A stretch of 64,000 nucleotides of DNA, taken from Marasmius tenuissimus. Lineage: Eukaryota > Basidiomycota > Agaricomycetes > Agaricales > Marasmiaceae. A model generated the notes under the pieces. That model searched no databases. It was not told the origin of the DNA and saw only the letters and a program-made list of their open reading frames with translations. A program made the translations under genes and the position numbers. The DNA lies in NCBI GenBank assembly GCA_029532415.1, contig JAQOTA010000050.1:1488001-1552000 (forward strand). Direction: 5' to 3'. Each line of letters begins with the position of its first letter. Position 1 is the first letter of the stretch. Shown here piece by piece: positions 12,501 to 23,739 of the stretch.

Positions 12501-14050
12501 ACCGGAGAGGGTGTTCCTGACATGATCATGTTGCTCATCAATCTCACGCAGCAGCGTATGAGTGACCGGCTCATGTATCTCTCCGAGTTGGAGTGTACGG
12601 TGCTGGAAGTCAAGGTCATAGAAGGTCTTGGCACGACCATCGATGTTGTCTTGTCGAACGGCACGATGAAGGAAGGAGACAAGATTGTTGTCTGTGGGCT
12701 GAACGGTCCAATTGTCACACAAGTCCGTGCTCTTCTCACGCCTCAGCCGCTTCGCGAACTTCGGATCAAGGTGAGAATGCTTTCTCCTGACACCTCGAAC
12801 CAGACTCACCGTTCACCGTGTTCATTAGTCCGCCTATGTCCATCACAAGGAAGTCAAGGCGGCATTGGGTGTCAAGATCGTGGCCCCAGACCTCGAGAAA
12901 GCCATTGCTGGTTCCAGACTTCTCGTCTGTGGGCCGGACGATGACGAGGATGATCTCCGTGACGAAGTCATGTCCGACCTTACGTCCTTGCTTAACAGCA
13001 TCGACAAGTCAGGTCGTGGCGTGTGTGTCCAGGCCTCGACGCTTGGATCTCTCGAGGCTTTGTTGGACTTCCTGAAAGTCAGCAAGATCCCCGTCTCAGG
13101 TATCAACATCGGACCTGTACACAAGAAGGATATCATGCGGGCTGGTACCATGTTGGAGAAGGCGAAGGAGCTTGCGTGTATCCTTTGTTTCGACGTGCCG
13201 GTCGACAAGGACGCTGACCGACTTGCTGAAGAGATGGGTATCAGGATTTTCAAAGGCAAGCTATTTTTACTTGATCCGGGAGCAGACCCTCACTCATGCG
13301 CCCTCATAGCGGACATCATTTACCATCTCTTCGATCAATTCAAGGCTTACAACGAGGAAATCACTGAGGCTAAACGAAGGGATGCCGCACCACAGGCTGT
13401 CTGGCCTTGTCGACTCAAGATCATTGCCGCCTTCTGTAAACGAGACCCCATCATCCTCGGCGTGGATATCCTGGATGGAACTCTACGGGTGGGCACTCCC
13501 CTCTCGGTTGTGAAGATAGATCCGGCCACGCAGAAGAAGGAGATCATTGACCTTGGCAAAGTGTACGTGTTCCGGTCATTTTCGAAATAAGAGGGATCCG
13601 AGCTCATACAACTCCCACAGCACCTCCCTGGAGATAAATCACAAGGCACACGAAGTACGTTACTTCCCGTGAATGTTCGACTCGTGTATTGAAGCTTAAT
13701 TCCTCCTTTCAGATCGTGAAGAAGTCTCAGGCTGGTGCTGGTGTTGCAGTCAAGATTGAACACGCCGTTTATCAATCGGCGAAGATGTTCGGTCGACACT
13801 TCGATGACAAGGACGAGATTCTCAGTCACATTACCCGACAGAGTATCGACGTTCTCAAGGTGTGTTTTGTCCTCGTTGGTATTGTTTTCCCGGGCTTAAG
13901 CGACGAAAAACCAGGCATCCTTCCGGACCGATGTATCTAATGAAGAATGGGCGTTGATCAAGGCTCTCAAGCCGGTGAGTGCAAGGAAGGGGTTTCCTGT
14001 TTTATGGCTCTCATCTGACTTTTGTTTCTCAGCGGTTTGGTATTCAGTGA
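9536..14050 (+). CDS. FUN12: Eukaryotic translation initiation factor 5B (eIF5B/IF2 type)
   Basis: eIF5B is the GTPase that promotes 60S subunit joining at the end of translation initiation. The start [19 protein letters not shown] is typical. The N-terminal half (to about 11,650) is low complexity, with alternating Lys, Glu/Asp and Ala/Pro tracts and the conserved [14 protein letters not shown] block near 10,880. The G domain follows: G1 [13 protein letters not shown] (11,699), G2 [11 protein letters not shown]3 [16 protein letters not shown], and G4 ALNK|IDR split by an intron near 12,240-12,290. Domains II-IV continue through [11 protein letters not shown] and [11 protein letters not shown], with the end FGIQ at 14,050. 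About ten short introns are visible. All G motifs are intact. The symbol follows the yeast orthologue. Confidence 0.95.
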
Positions 14051-14256
14051 TCGTATGTGTAGCATCTGCAAATGGCATATCATGGGGAGTTCATGTACAT
14101 ACCTCGGATTCATATATCACATCGTTATCTTATCTCTGTACGCTTGATAAGCATATCAATTTTTCACGATTCTGATGCAATCAATTAACAATTACACGGT
14201 AATGCCGCGCATTTGATGAAAGTTGAAAAACCCTTTTCTTCCTGACCGCCATCACC
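14051..14256. other. Spacer between eIF5B and the permease
   Basis: About 200 bp between two plus-strand genes: the 3' end of eIF5B and the upstream region of the permease. Nothing else is seen. Confidence 0.4.
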
Positions 14257-16678
14257 ATGGACGAACAAGCCTCCCACCGCTCTGGATCTAAAGACAGTCA
14301 TCAAGGAGGGGACCAAGAATCGGTCATGGACGCCGACCAGTTGCAATTGGTGAAGACTTGAAGCGATTGGGAGGACCTGGACAGATTTGAGCTGCTCATC
14401 GTACTGGTAACGTCTACTTCTAGTGGAAAACACTGGATTATGGCTGCGGGTATCCTTGCTGGACTTCTTCTGAATCTCCGTTGAATTATATTCACTGGGA
14501 GACAAAGTGTCCGCAAGGATTGAGATCATACCGCTTGAACCTGATCAGCGCTCAGACCTGCGTAGGGAAGCCCCAGTGTCGTTCACGTTTTTTCTGCCCC
14601 TCATGGGGCTCCGTCCAGCTACTGACAAAGTTCTTGTAGCGGAATTTAGGCTATAAACAGGTCCGTTTTTACTTCTGTATCTCACTTCTGCAGTGACTCA
14701 AGCCTTTCCTAGCAACTTCATCGCACCTGGCACTTGATCGAGAGTTTTGCTGCCAGTTTCTGCGCTCTCAATTTCATCGGCGGAGCTCGGTAAACTCTTT
14801 ACTTCTAAAGCGCGAACTGCTCTTATCCTCTCGACAGCACGTCTCTATTTCTCGGACTATACGCCGGAGGACCTGCGGCTGTCTGGTAAGTCGCGCTGTC
14901 CGATGATATCATTCCTGGGCTAAGGCATTATCTCTAGGTCTTCTTATGTGATCACAATCGTCTTCATGATGATGACCGCCTGGGTATTGGCCGAAATCTG
15001 CTCAGCACTTCCCTTGAGCGGTTCCATCTATATATGGGCCGCTGAGAGTGCCGGCCCAAAATACGCCAGGTTTGTTGGCTTTATCGTCGCGTGGTGGACT
15101 TGCACGGCCTGGATGACGTTCGCTGCAGGGAATTGCCAGGTCCGTGTTCATCCTCAGTCGCTCGGGGATATCCTTCATTGATATGCCGCCCGCCGAAAAG
15201 ACTACAGCGAATTACATTGTCTCTCAGTTGGCGGTTTGGGAGATTGAGTTCCCCGGTGGGACGACGAATGACAACGTCAAGTGGCGTGCTATGATTTGGG
15301 CTATTTCAGAAGGACTGCTCCTCATTGCTATTGCCATCAATCATCTGCCCCCGAGGTTATATTCGTTCATATTCAAGTTTTCAATGGGCTTGATGCTTGT
15401 GGACTTCTTGCTGTGTGTTATCTGGCTTCCAATTGGGGCGTCGAGAACGTACGGGCTGAGAAGTGCGAGTGAGGTGTTCACCATGACTTGTACGTGTTAC
15501 TGTTGAGACTCTTCTACTGTGAGCTTAGTGCGATTTTATAGATAACGGTACCGGTGCGCCCCCCGCTTGGAATTGGATCCTTTCCTTGTATGCCCCTCGC
15601 TTTTGCTCTATCAAAGAATATCATCTGACGTGTTTGTCGTTCCAGCCTTTTCACTGCCGGCTCTATGACTGGGTTCGACGCTTCGGGTCATATTGCAGAG
15701 GAAACAAAGAACGCAAGGTAAGCAACCCTTACTCGTATGACCGATGTGTACGAGCTGACAAACTCCGTAGTGTGGTTGCCGGCAAAGGTATCCTTAGCAG
15801 TGCATTGGCTACCGGGGTTTTGGGATTTTGCGCGACGATACTGTTCCTGTTCTGCACTCCAGACCTCGACACCCTTTTTTCGCTTGGTGCTCCTCAACCG
15901 TTTGTTCAGTTATACGCGCTCGCCCTCGGTAGAGGGCCGAGCATCTTTATGACAATTCTCGCGGTCTTGGGTCTTATCTTGGTTCGATCCGTCCCCTCCT
16001 TTCCCCCCCAGATCGTGAACCTGACTCCCTCACGTAGAACACCAGTATTGCAGTAGTCGCTGCATCCCGTTTGATATTTGCAGTCGCACGTGATGGCGTC
16101 CTCCCAATGTCCTCGTGGATAGGCAAAGTCAACGCACAAGGCCAGCCCCAAAACGCTGTCACCGTTATGTACATCTTTGGCGCGTTCATCCTATGCACAA
16201 TCCTTCCCAGTCAAGTCGCGTTCACATCCCTCGTCTCTGCGGGTGGTGTTCCTACCATCGCAGCTTACGCGTTGATATCGCTCTTGCGCTTCACGATGAC
16301 TCCGAAAGAGTTCCAAGCGTCTCATTTCCGGATTGGGCGTTTTGCCAGGCCAATGTACTTGCTATCTGGCCTCTGGAATGTTTTGATCGTCGCCGTGAGT
16401 CGAGATTGCAATAATATTTTCTCGTCTGCGTTTCTGAACGCTCTATTTAGGTCATGATCTCGCCCTTCTTCTTCCCCGTCACTGCGGAGGTTTTCAATTT
16501 TGTAAGCGGTGTCTTCGCGTTCGTTGAGCTGTCACCTCATATACATCCCTAGGCCTGTGTCATCTTCGGCTCGGTCACCTTGTTTGGCATCGCCAGCTGG
16601 TACTTCACCCCGGAGGACAAGTGGCTTCGTCGTGAAGTCATCCTTCAAGGCCTCAAGAGCACGGAAAGGGCCGATTGA
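14257..16678 (+). CDS. APC-superfamily permease (GABA/choline/amino-acid type)
   Basis: This is a multi-pass plasma- or organelle-membrane transporter of the amino acid-polyamine-organocation family, related to fungal Uga4/Hnm1-like permeases. The proposed start MDEQASHRSG has a good context (CACCATGG). A long first intron (about 14,350-14,639) leads to RNLGYKQ and then QLHRTWHLIESFAASFC, the usual LGYKQ entry to the first membrane helix. Later helices are clear: YAGGPAAVW, SYVITIVFMMMTAWVLAEI, a segment with ALPLSGSIYIWAA, and helices up to the C-terminal LFGIASWYFTPEDKWL signature common in fungal members. About nine exons are needed. The substrate cannot be set from sequence alone. The stop is at 16,678. 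Confidence 0.88.
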
Positions 16679-17015
16679 GTTTCGGCGTCCGAAGCCTTAA
16701 ATAAATAGTTGTTTATCTTTCTCGAAGCAGTGATTGTTGTTCTAAATCAAACCCGAGACCAGTTCGTCAACTGTTGGATATAGTCGTAAAGAAAGTACAT
16801 TGTGAGTTTCGAGTACTTGGTGTATGGGAACAGAGATACGGTAAGAAATCCGACGGAGGGTATGTGCTACATATGATATCTATAATAAAAGAACCAAGGA
16901 ACGAGAGAGAAGATATGCGACCGATAGCAATATTGAAGTAAATTAGATCATTAAAAAAATGAACGACCATACCACCAATAACCAGGACAGATAGGAAAGG
17001 GCGCAAATAGAGAGG
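16679..17015. terminator. Convergent 3' flanks of permease and kinesin
   Basis: 337 bp between two convergent genes. An AATAAA-like string occurs near 16,697 on the plus strand (CTTAAATAAATAG) and could act as poly(A) signal for the permease. There is no gene here. Confidence 0.35.
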
Positions 17016-20000
17016 CTAGGATTGCAAACGTGTGGGATCTAGTTTCGCGACCCAGGTCTGTTTCTCTTTCAGATTCGGGGCGGCGAGGGCATGGGAGTTT
17101 GATGATGTGAACAAAGTAAAAGAGAATGGTTTCTGAGTATAAAGTTTAAATGTTAGTCGGCAAATGCGGGGAATGGCGCATATCGCTCACCCCTAAGATG
17201 ATCTCCTTCTGAGGGTCGCTTTCAACGTTGACACCGGTGAGAGTTACTACACCGACTTCCTCCACCTCATTTGAATGGGCGTACATGTGCAGGTAAGGTC
17301 TGTTCGATACGACACAGAAATACTCAGTCCCGTGCAAGTAGCTTGAGAATGAGACAAAACGGACCTCTTCAGAACGAACCAACGTTTCTCCCAAACATTC
17401 AGCATCGCATCTGTCATTATGAGAAGATGTCCTTTCTTCGTCGCCCCATCACTTCGATGTGCATATTAGACTGAATCCTGTCTTAATCGGGAGGAATATT
17501 TTCTTACCTCCGTGAGATGATTTTCGTTTCTGAGATGAGCTTTAACCCATCAACAGACTCAATGCTGAGGGACTTTTTACTTGGTGAGCCCTCCTCTTCA
17601 GTCGGTTCCTGGCTGAGCACGATCTAAGGAGAAACGGTAAAGGGAAAATTAAATCGCAGATCAGAGTCATGGGAAAGAAAATCGCGGCTTACATCGCCCT
17701 GATGTCCGAATCGTTTTTGCCAGAGCTCAAGAGATTTCTTGAGCAACTGATCAGTGCGCCATGCAAGTGCATCTGGTTGGATTGGTTTCTGGGGTGCATT
17801 CGCAAGTATGACGCGAACCGCCTGCACGTCCGCCGCTCTCCGTTCCATCGAGATCAGTCTGGAGTAATCCTCAACCACGGAAATACCCCGGGGTTTCCAG
17901 ATGCCCAGAGCCTCCTCACCACGTACATACTTCTCTGCCGTGTCAAGTCTCCACAGATCCTTCGGAGATCTTGTGAGAGGTGGCGAAAGCCGTACGTGAA
18001 ACAGGCTACTCGTCTTGGACAAGATTTTACTTGACCCGAAGAAACTGAGGAGTTTGGAAGGTGGTCGGGCATCCCGCGTGCCAATCGTGATCGCAATGTC
18101 CATGTTGAATTGGACTGGGTCTGCACACGTTTCCACAGCAACTGCCCATTGTAACTGGACGAGAATGCGCTGATTGGCTGCTGTGACCTTGTTGAGAAGC
18201 ACCGAATCGTGAACACTCGAGTCCCACAGAACGTGTCCTGTAAGAGCACCAGTACCATCTGCCTTGAATTCCACAGCCTGGTCCTTGAGAAGGGGCAACG
18301 TCACAAGTGCCTTGGAATCTGACTCGTGAATGCGGCCCTTAGGATCGAGCAGTCGGACATTGCCCGTTCGAACTTTGGTCAATTCTATCCATGGGAACTG
18401 CGGACCGGAATTAGATGATAGAGAGATAACCACTCGTCGTTGCAGCCCCTGGTGTAGGAAGAAACATCCCGGATCCAGTGGACCTTGTGAAGTGACCGGG
18501 ACTGGAGTGTATTGACCGTCTGGTGCGAGTTCGCATACCTGTATCCAGGCCGCGATGTCATGTGTCTGTTCTACCACGAAATCCGTCTCCGAGCGTCTCA
18601 TGGGAGGTGGTGCGGTTGCCGGACGGCTCTCCGGTGGCGGGGTGCTGGGAGTGGAAAGGTTCCTGTGGTACATCTTCTGTTCTCGCATCTCATCCCAACG
18701 TTCCATGCGTTCGAGGTACGTAGGGGTGACAGCTGCGAAAAATTCGATAGGAGCGTAGCCGTTACGCAAATGGGTTAAAACCTTGCTCGTGGCAGCGATG
18801 GAGAAACTGCGACGGAATTTCAGCTCGGATAGGGAGGAGGAATCGAGATCGATGGCAGTTGATGGGAATACTTCTTCCGCTGCTAGGGTAGGCCCGACAA
18901 ATGACGAAAGTCGGACCTGCAGATGGACAGAAGAGAAGTCGTGCGCGGAAAGTCCCTTTACCGAGTCGACAGTCAGGAAGAAACTGAGCTTGCTTCCCGG
19001 CGGCACAACTTCGGGCACCGGTGACGCAGGTCGAGTTGAGGGAGCCGAAGAGTGCCTCGAAGGTATGACAACATTGACCAGCTTGACATCTATCCTACAA
19101 GACCCAATTGCCTCTGAAGTATAGCGGCAAAATATTGGGACAGTGGAGTTCGACGAAAGACGGCGGGCCAAGGGAGCGAGCGACACCAAGGCATTTCCGA
19201 TGAAAGAGTATTCTGGTGGAGGTGAATCGTAAAATGGTTCGTCTGAGGAGAAGTGTTGGGTGTAAGATGGTCGATCGATGTAAGTCGTCAAATTTCGCAT
19301 TCGTTGCAACTGCTGTTGCAAGCGGTCGAGTGACCAGACGTATATGGCATTGTTTCGCTTATCGAGGACTTTGACAGCGACCGAAGGCTGTGTGGCTGAG
19401 CGAAGGACTGGGTCGGAGACGTCGCCAAACTGATCGAGACCGGCTATAGTATCCACGGATGATGCAGGAGCGGCCAGAGAACCGCCTGAGGATATGGTAA
19501 AGTTGAACGAAACGTCTTTCCCCAGCTCTTTGCTAAAAATGGAACGTATGAGCCTTCTGAACCGAGTGAAAGTAAGTGAACAAAGTTACCTTATTATATT
19601 CGCCTCCTTGATGAGAACAGCATTCGACAAGACAGCCTCTGCCATGGAGAACGCCCGGTGCGCTCGCCATTTATCCAACACCTTCCGAATAAGCCTAAGC
19701 TGCTTCGCAGTGTATATGACAGGCTCAAACTGCTCCACCTCCACCTCCGTCTCCCCCCTTGCTCTCGCATCAATCAACCGCTTCATCTGATTACGCACAA
19801 GCCTCAACTGATGCTCCATATGATCCTTCTCCACCTTCAAATCCTCAGCCTCCGTCGACCCCTCCGTAATAGCCTGCAACCGATTCTCCAACTGACTCTG
19901 CACATCCTTCAACGGCCCATCCCCCCCAATATCCGGACTATCCCGATGACTCGACCAACATCCACACTCGTATCATCCGTCGTCGTCGCATCGCTCGAAA

Positions 20001-23000
20001 ACGGTCTCCCAGCTTCACTCCACACGTCGTCCATAATACTCATCCGACTCTCCGGACGCGTCGTCGTCTTCAAATCCCTCTCCCGCATCGTCTTCGCCTT
20101 GGTCACCTTCTCGAATAGCTTGTTCAGATCGTCATCCGGTAGACTGTCCAACGTAGGATCGAGTCCGAGACGCGCAAACGCCGCTTCCCGCTGAGCGAAC
20201 GTCCAGTCTGCGTCATCTTGGTTGATAGACGATGCGGGCGAGTCCGGCCGTGTAGCTGGGGAGGCATCGCTCCCTCCCCCCCTCCTCCGCCGTTCTCGAG
20301 ATCGGCGGCGGAGATGCTTTGTTGCATGTTGGATTTCATAGTCGCTCGATCCCGCTGCTTGCGTATCTCTTCTGGGTTGTTGAATCGGAACACATGGTTG
20401 TCACCTAAAATTTGTTTTTTGTTGTCAGTCAGGAAACGGATTCTCGAGGTTGTAGTGACGCTCGAATCCTACCCAGAATAATACGGAATCCGGATCGCAG
20501 CTTGTGAGGCTAAAGGGGGTTCAAGGTTAGTTATACGTCAGTAGGATAGGTACTAGACGAGTGGGACTGACTTGTTCTGGTGCGACGCGTTTTCCGTTCA
20601 GGAACTGACAAGAACAGGAGGGGGGGGGGAGGGGGAAAAAAGTCAAATTCACGACACACACTCTCGATAGATGAAAAAAAACTCACCGTCACACTATCAG
20701 GTAAAGCATGTAGGAACACCTTCCCCTCCGTATGCTCAAAGTAACAATGCTCCTCGAGAATATTGTCTCCACTAAGCCTAATAGCAGCGGGTTTGTCGCT
20801 ATCCATTCTTCCGACCTAAAAGTGATATCATCAGCGGTTGAGGGGGGGCAAGGGAAATTTCTGACGTACCATCGTTTTGCCCGGTTTCAGTTGGTAGATC
20901 AGGCATTCACTCATGAGAGGATCTAAGCGTGGCGAAAATCATCAGCATCTCATCGACATCTCTTTCCCCCTCAAGTAAAGAACCCTCACCTTCGTTCTAC
21001 AATCGATTCGAACGAGTCAGCTTACACCTCACCATCATACAAGAAATCCAAACACTCACCAAATTGACCAAATGCGGTATCTAACCCCCCCAAAAAAAAC
21101 CCTCACACATCAGCACCACCCAACCAACGAAAACGACAACCAACATTACCTTCTTCGGCGTATGCACCCCAACCATATTCTTCTCCACCGAAATCCCCAA
21201 CTCCTCCAACGCCTGCTCCCTCTCCTTCTGAATCTCCTGCGTCCTCTGCATCTTGTCCTCCCACGTCTCGTTCAAGCTCTGCATGAGCTTCTCGCTCGCC
21301 TCCATCTGTTCCTGCAGCTCCGCCTTCGTAACCGTCTTGATCCGTCCGTCTTTGGTTTGGTACGTGACTTTTTGCTTTTCGGGGGGTACTTTGGGGTCGA
21401 AGGTGTCTTCGCCGGAGCTTCCGGATACACGGGCTAAGGTGAATGTTAATCGTCAACCCCCCCGCGAATATATGATGATGATAACGAGCGCACCTCGAAG
21501 CATCTCCAACTCCTCCTTAAGCTCCCTCACCAACTTGGCATTCGGATCCTCATTCACCACAGCCTTATTCTTAATCTTCTTCGCCTGATCCGCATACCTC
21601 AACGTACTCAACGTCTCCTCGTAATCAGCAGGTGAAATAGCAGCTATCATCGCCGTCTTGGAGTTTCCACCCAGACTGTCTTTGAGGAGCCATGTCAGGA
21701 CCTAAGTGCCAGGTACCCAATGAGCGACCATGAAAAGGTAGGTAGGTAGGAGGTGCAAGAGGGGGAGGGAGGTGGACTCACTGAATCTCTATAAGGCACA
21801 AACTCCTCCCCTTTTCCTTTCTTGCCCTTCTTGGTATCTGCGGAACTGGCGATAGCGAGGGAGGAGATGACTTTTCCGAGTGTGGTGAGGGATTTGTTGA
21901 TGTTGGCGCCTTCTTTGAGTCGTTGGCCGGTTGCGCCGGTGGAATTGGCTCGTTCGGATCCGGCCAAGTCGACTAGACTGGTGGGGGGGAGAGGGTGTGT
22001 ATGTCAGGAATCGAGGGAGGAGGAGGGGAGGCTGGATGACTAACTTGATCCGTGAAACCTTCTCAGTATCTAAATTCGTATCAACATCGTGTCGTTTCAT
22101 CGTCAACAGGAGCGTGAACACCGCGTGTGAACGAGAGGATCTACAGAGAGGAATCGAACATCAACATCTACGCGTAAAACCAATTCAACTCGGGGAACGC
22201 AACGCACGTCTCGTTCATATTAGTCGCAGCGACCGTTCTCGCTTTATTTCCTTCATCCATGAGCGTCATCATCTCTTCGTAACTGCTCACAACGAGCTTT
22301 GAAAGATCTTCTACATAGGGGCCTAGACTGGGGTGTTCGCGAACTCGGAGGTTTCCCGTGTTTTTGGGGTTTAGGAGGTCCCGGACTTTTTCGTTGTAGA
22401 TCTACGAGTTTTGTGAGTAGGAGAAGAGGGAAGAGGGGGGGGGGAAGGGAGGGGGGGGGAGGTACCTCGATATAAGAGACTTCGACGGTAAAGTTGATGT
22501 TGGGATCTTGAGCTTTTCGCGCTTCGACTCGCGTGAAGAGTTCTGAGCAGGTGAGTGGGATGATTCCTTTGTCTGGTCCGTCTAGAGGGGGCGTTAAAAC
22601 CGTGAAAGGAGGGAAGGGGTTGGAGAGAACGTACACCCCATCATACTGTAAACAACAACGATTCAGTGGTTACTCGAGACTGAGCAGGTGTGATCGCGCA
22701 CCTATACGACTTTCCAGAGCCTAGCAGGACACAAAATCACACCGTAAGCTTCACCAACAACACCCCAAATCCCAACAAAATCTTCGTACCAGTTTGTCCA
22801 TCTAAAGAGGGGGGGGGGGCCAAAAAGTAAGCACCACACCTTCGTATCACAAACAACCAAAACTCACAAGCCAAAATACACGCATTAAACCCCGCAAACC
22901 CATGATCCAACAACTCCTTCCCCAAATCATCATACAACGTCTGCTGCGAACAATACTGCGGCTCATCTCTCGGCCCAGCAGACCAATAACTCTTATCAAA

Positions 23001-23251
23001 GCTGAACGCCATCGTCTTTCTCTCCGTAGCGCGTTTGGTGTCTTGCTGCGAACCGGCTTCGGGGGGGTCGAGGAAGGTTTGGTTGCCTTGCATTCGGATG
23101 AGTGGCTTTGCGCCTCGTCCCAGTTCTATAGAGAATCGAGGTGAGATGGAGAGGAGAGGATGAAAGAGGGAGGGAGAATGGGGTTACCTCTGGAGTTGAG
23201 GGGTCTGCATCGTACGACGACCTTGATGTTTCCGTCGCCAGACTCAGCCAT
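17016..23251 (-). CDS. Kinesin-3 family motor (Unc104/KIF1 type)
   Basis: This is a plus-end microtubule motor that in fungi moves early endosomes and vesicles. The motor domain begins at the start codon (23,251) with VVVRCRPLN, then [10 protein letters not shown], the P-loop YGQTGSGKSYSMMG (22,635-22,868), and [20 protein letters not shown] plus [17 protein letters not shown] (about 21,820-21,970). An FHA domain follows (about 20,400-21,000; [18 protein letters not shown]). Next come a coiled-coil/stalk part, the KIF1-type DUF3694 region in one long exon (17,624-19,456) and a C-terminal PH domain ([10 protein letters not shown], about 17,400) ending KLDPTRLQS at 17,016. Domain order is exactly that of Unc104/KIF1A. 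The long, roughly 20-intron structure is notable: three exons coding for the P-loop are only 12, 19 and 11 nt. Several introns hold long C-tracts on the sense strand. Confidence 0.93.
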
Positions 23252-23739
23252 TGTCTAATGAATTAGAGGGACAGTTTGACAACTTGATGAGTCGCCCTTT
23301 CTCTCTCTAAACGAGATTTGGCGAGGGAGGGAGGGAGGGAGGGGGGGTTGGTGTGCTTGGTGGGGAAAAGGGAACAAGTTTGGGCGGTTAGCGGCGCGTG
23401 GTGACCGTACAGCCATCCAACACACACAAAAAAAAATCACGCTCATCCCAGATTGAATTTTACCCCTTGCATCGCGGTGACTGAGGAGAGAGAGAAAGAT
23501 ACGAGATGGATGTGGAGGCTCAGATTGACGGTCAGTGGTATACTTTGAAATTGACACTGACAGGGAACAGAAGGACTAAAAGCTGGCACCTGACCTCAAA
23601 GTTCATTTACCTCCAAAGGATAGCGCAGAATGATTGCAAGTAGCGTGTATGAAGCGTAGTGGATATAATGAACTGTACGAAGGTATATAAAAGCGAATGA
23701 CCAGATCCTCCTCCATGAATAAAGAAAGTAAGTAAGTAG
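23252..23739. other. Kinesin 5' region and 3' flank of the MDR gene
   Basis: No gene. Contains a purine-rich tract near 23,320-23,348 (repeated GAGG units running into seven G) just upstream of the kinesin start, which reads as pyrimidine-rich on the transcribed minus strand. Confidence 0.4.
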
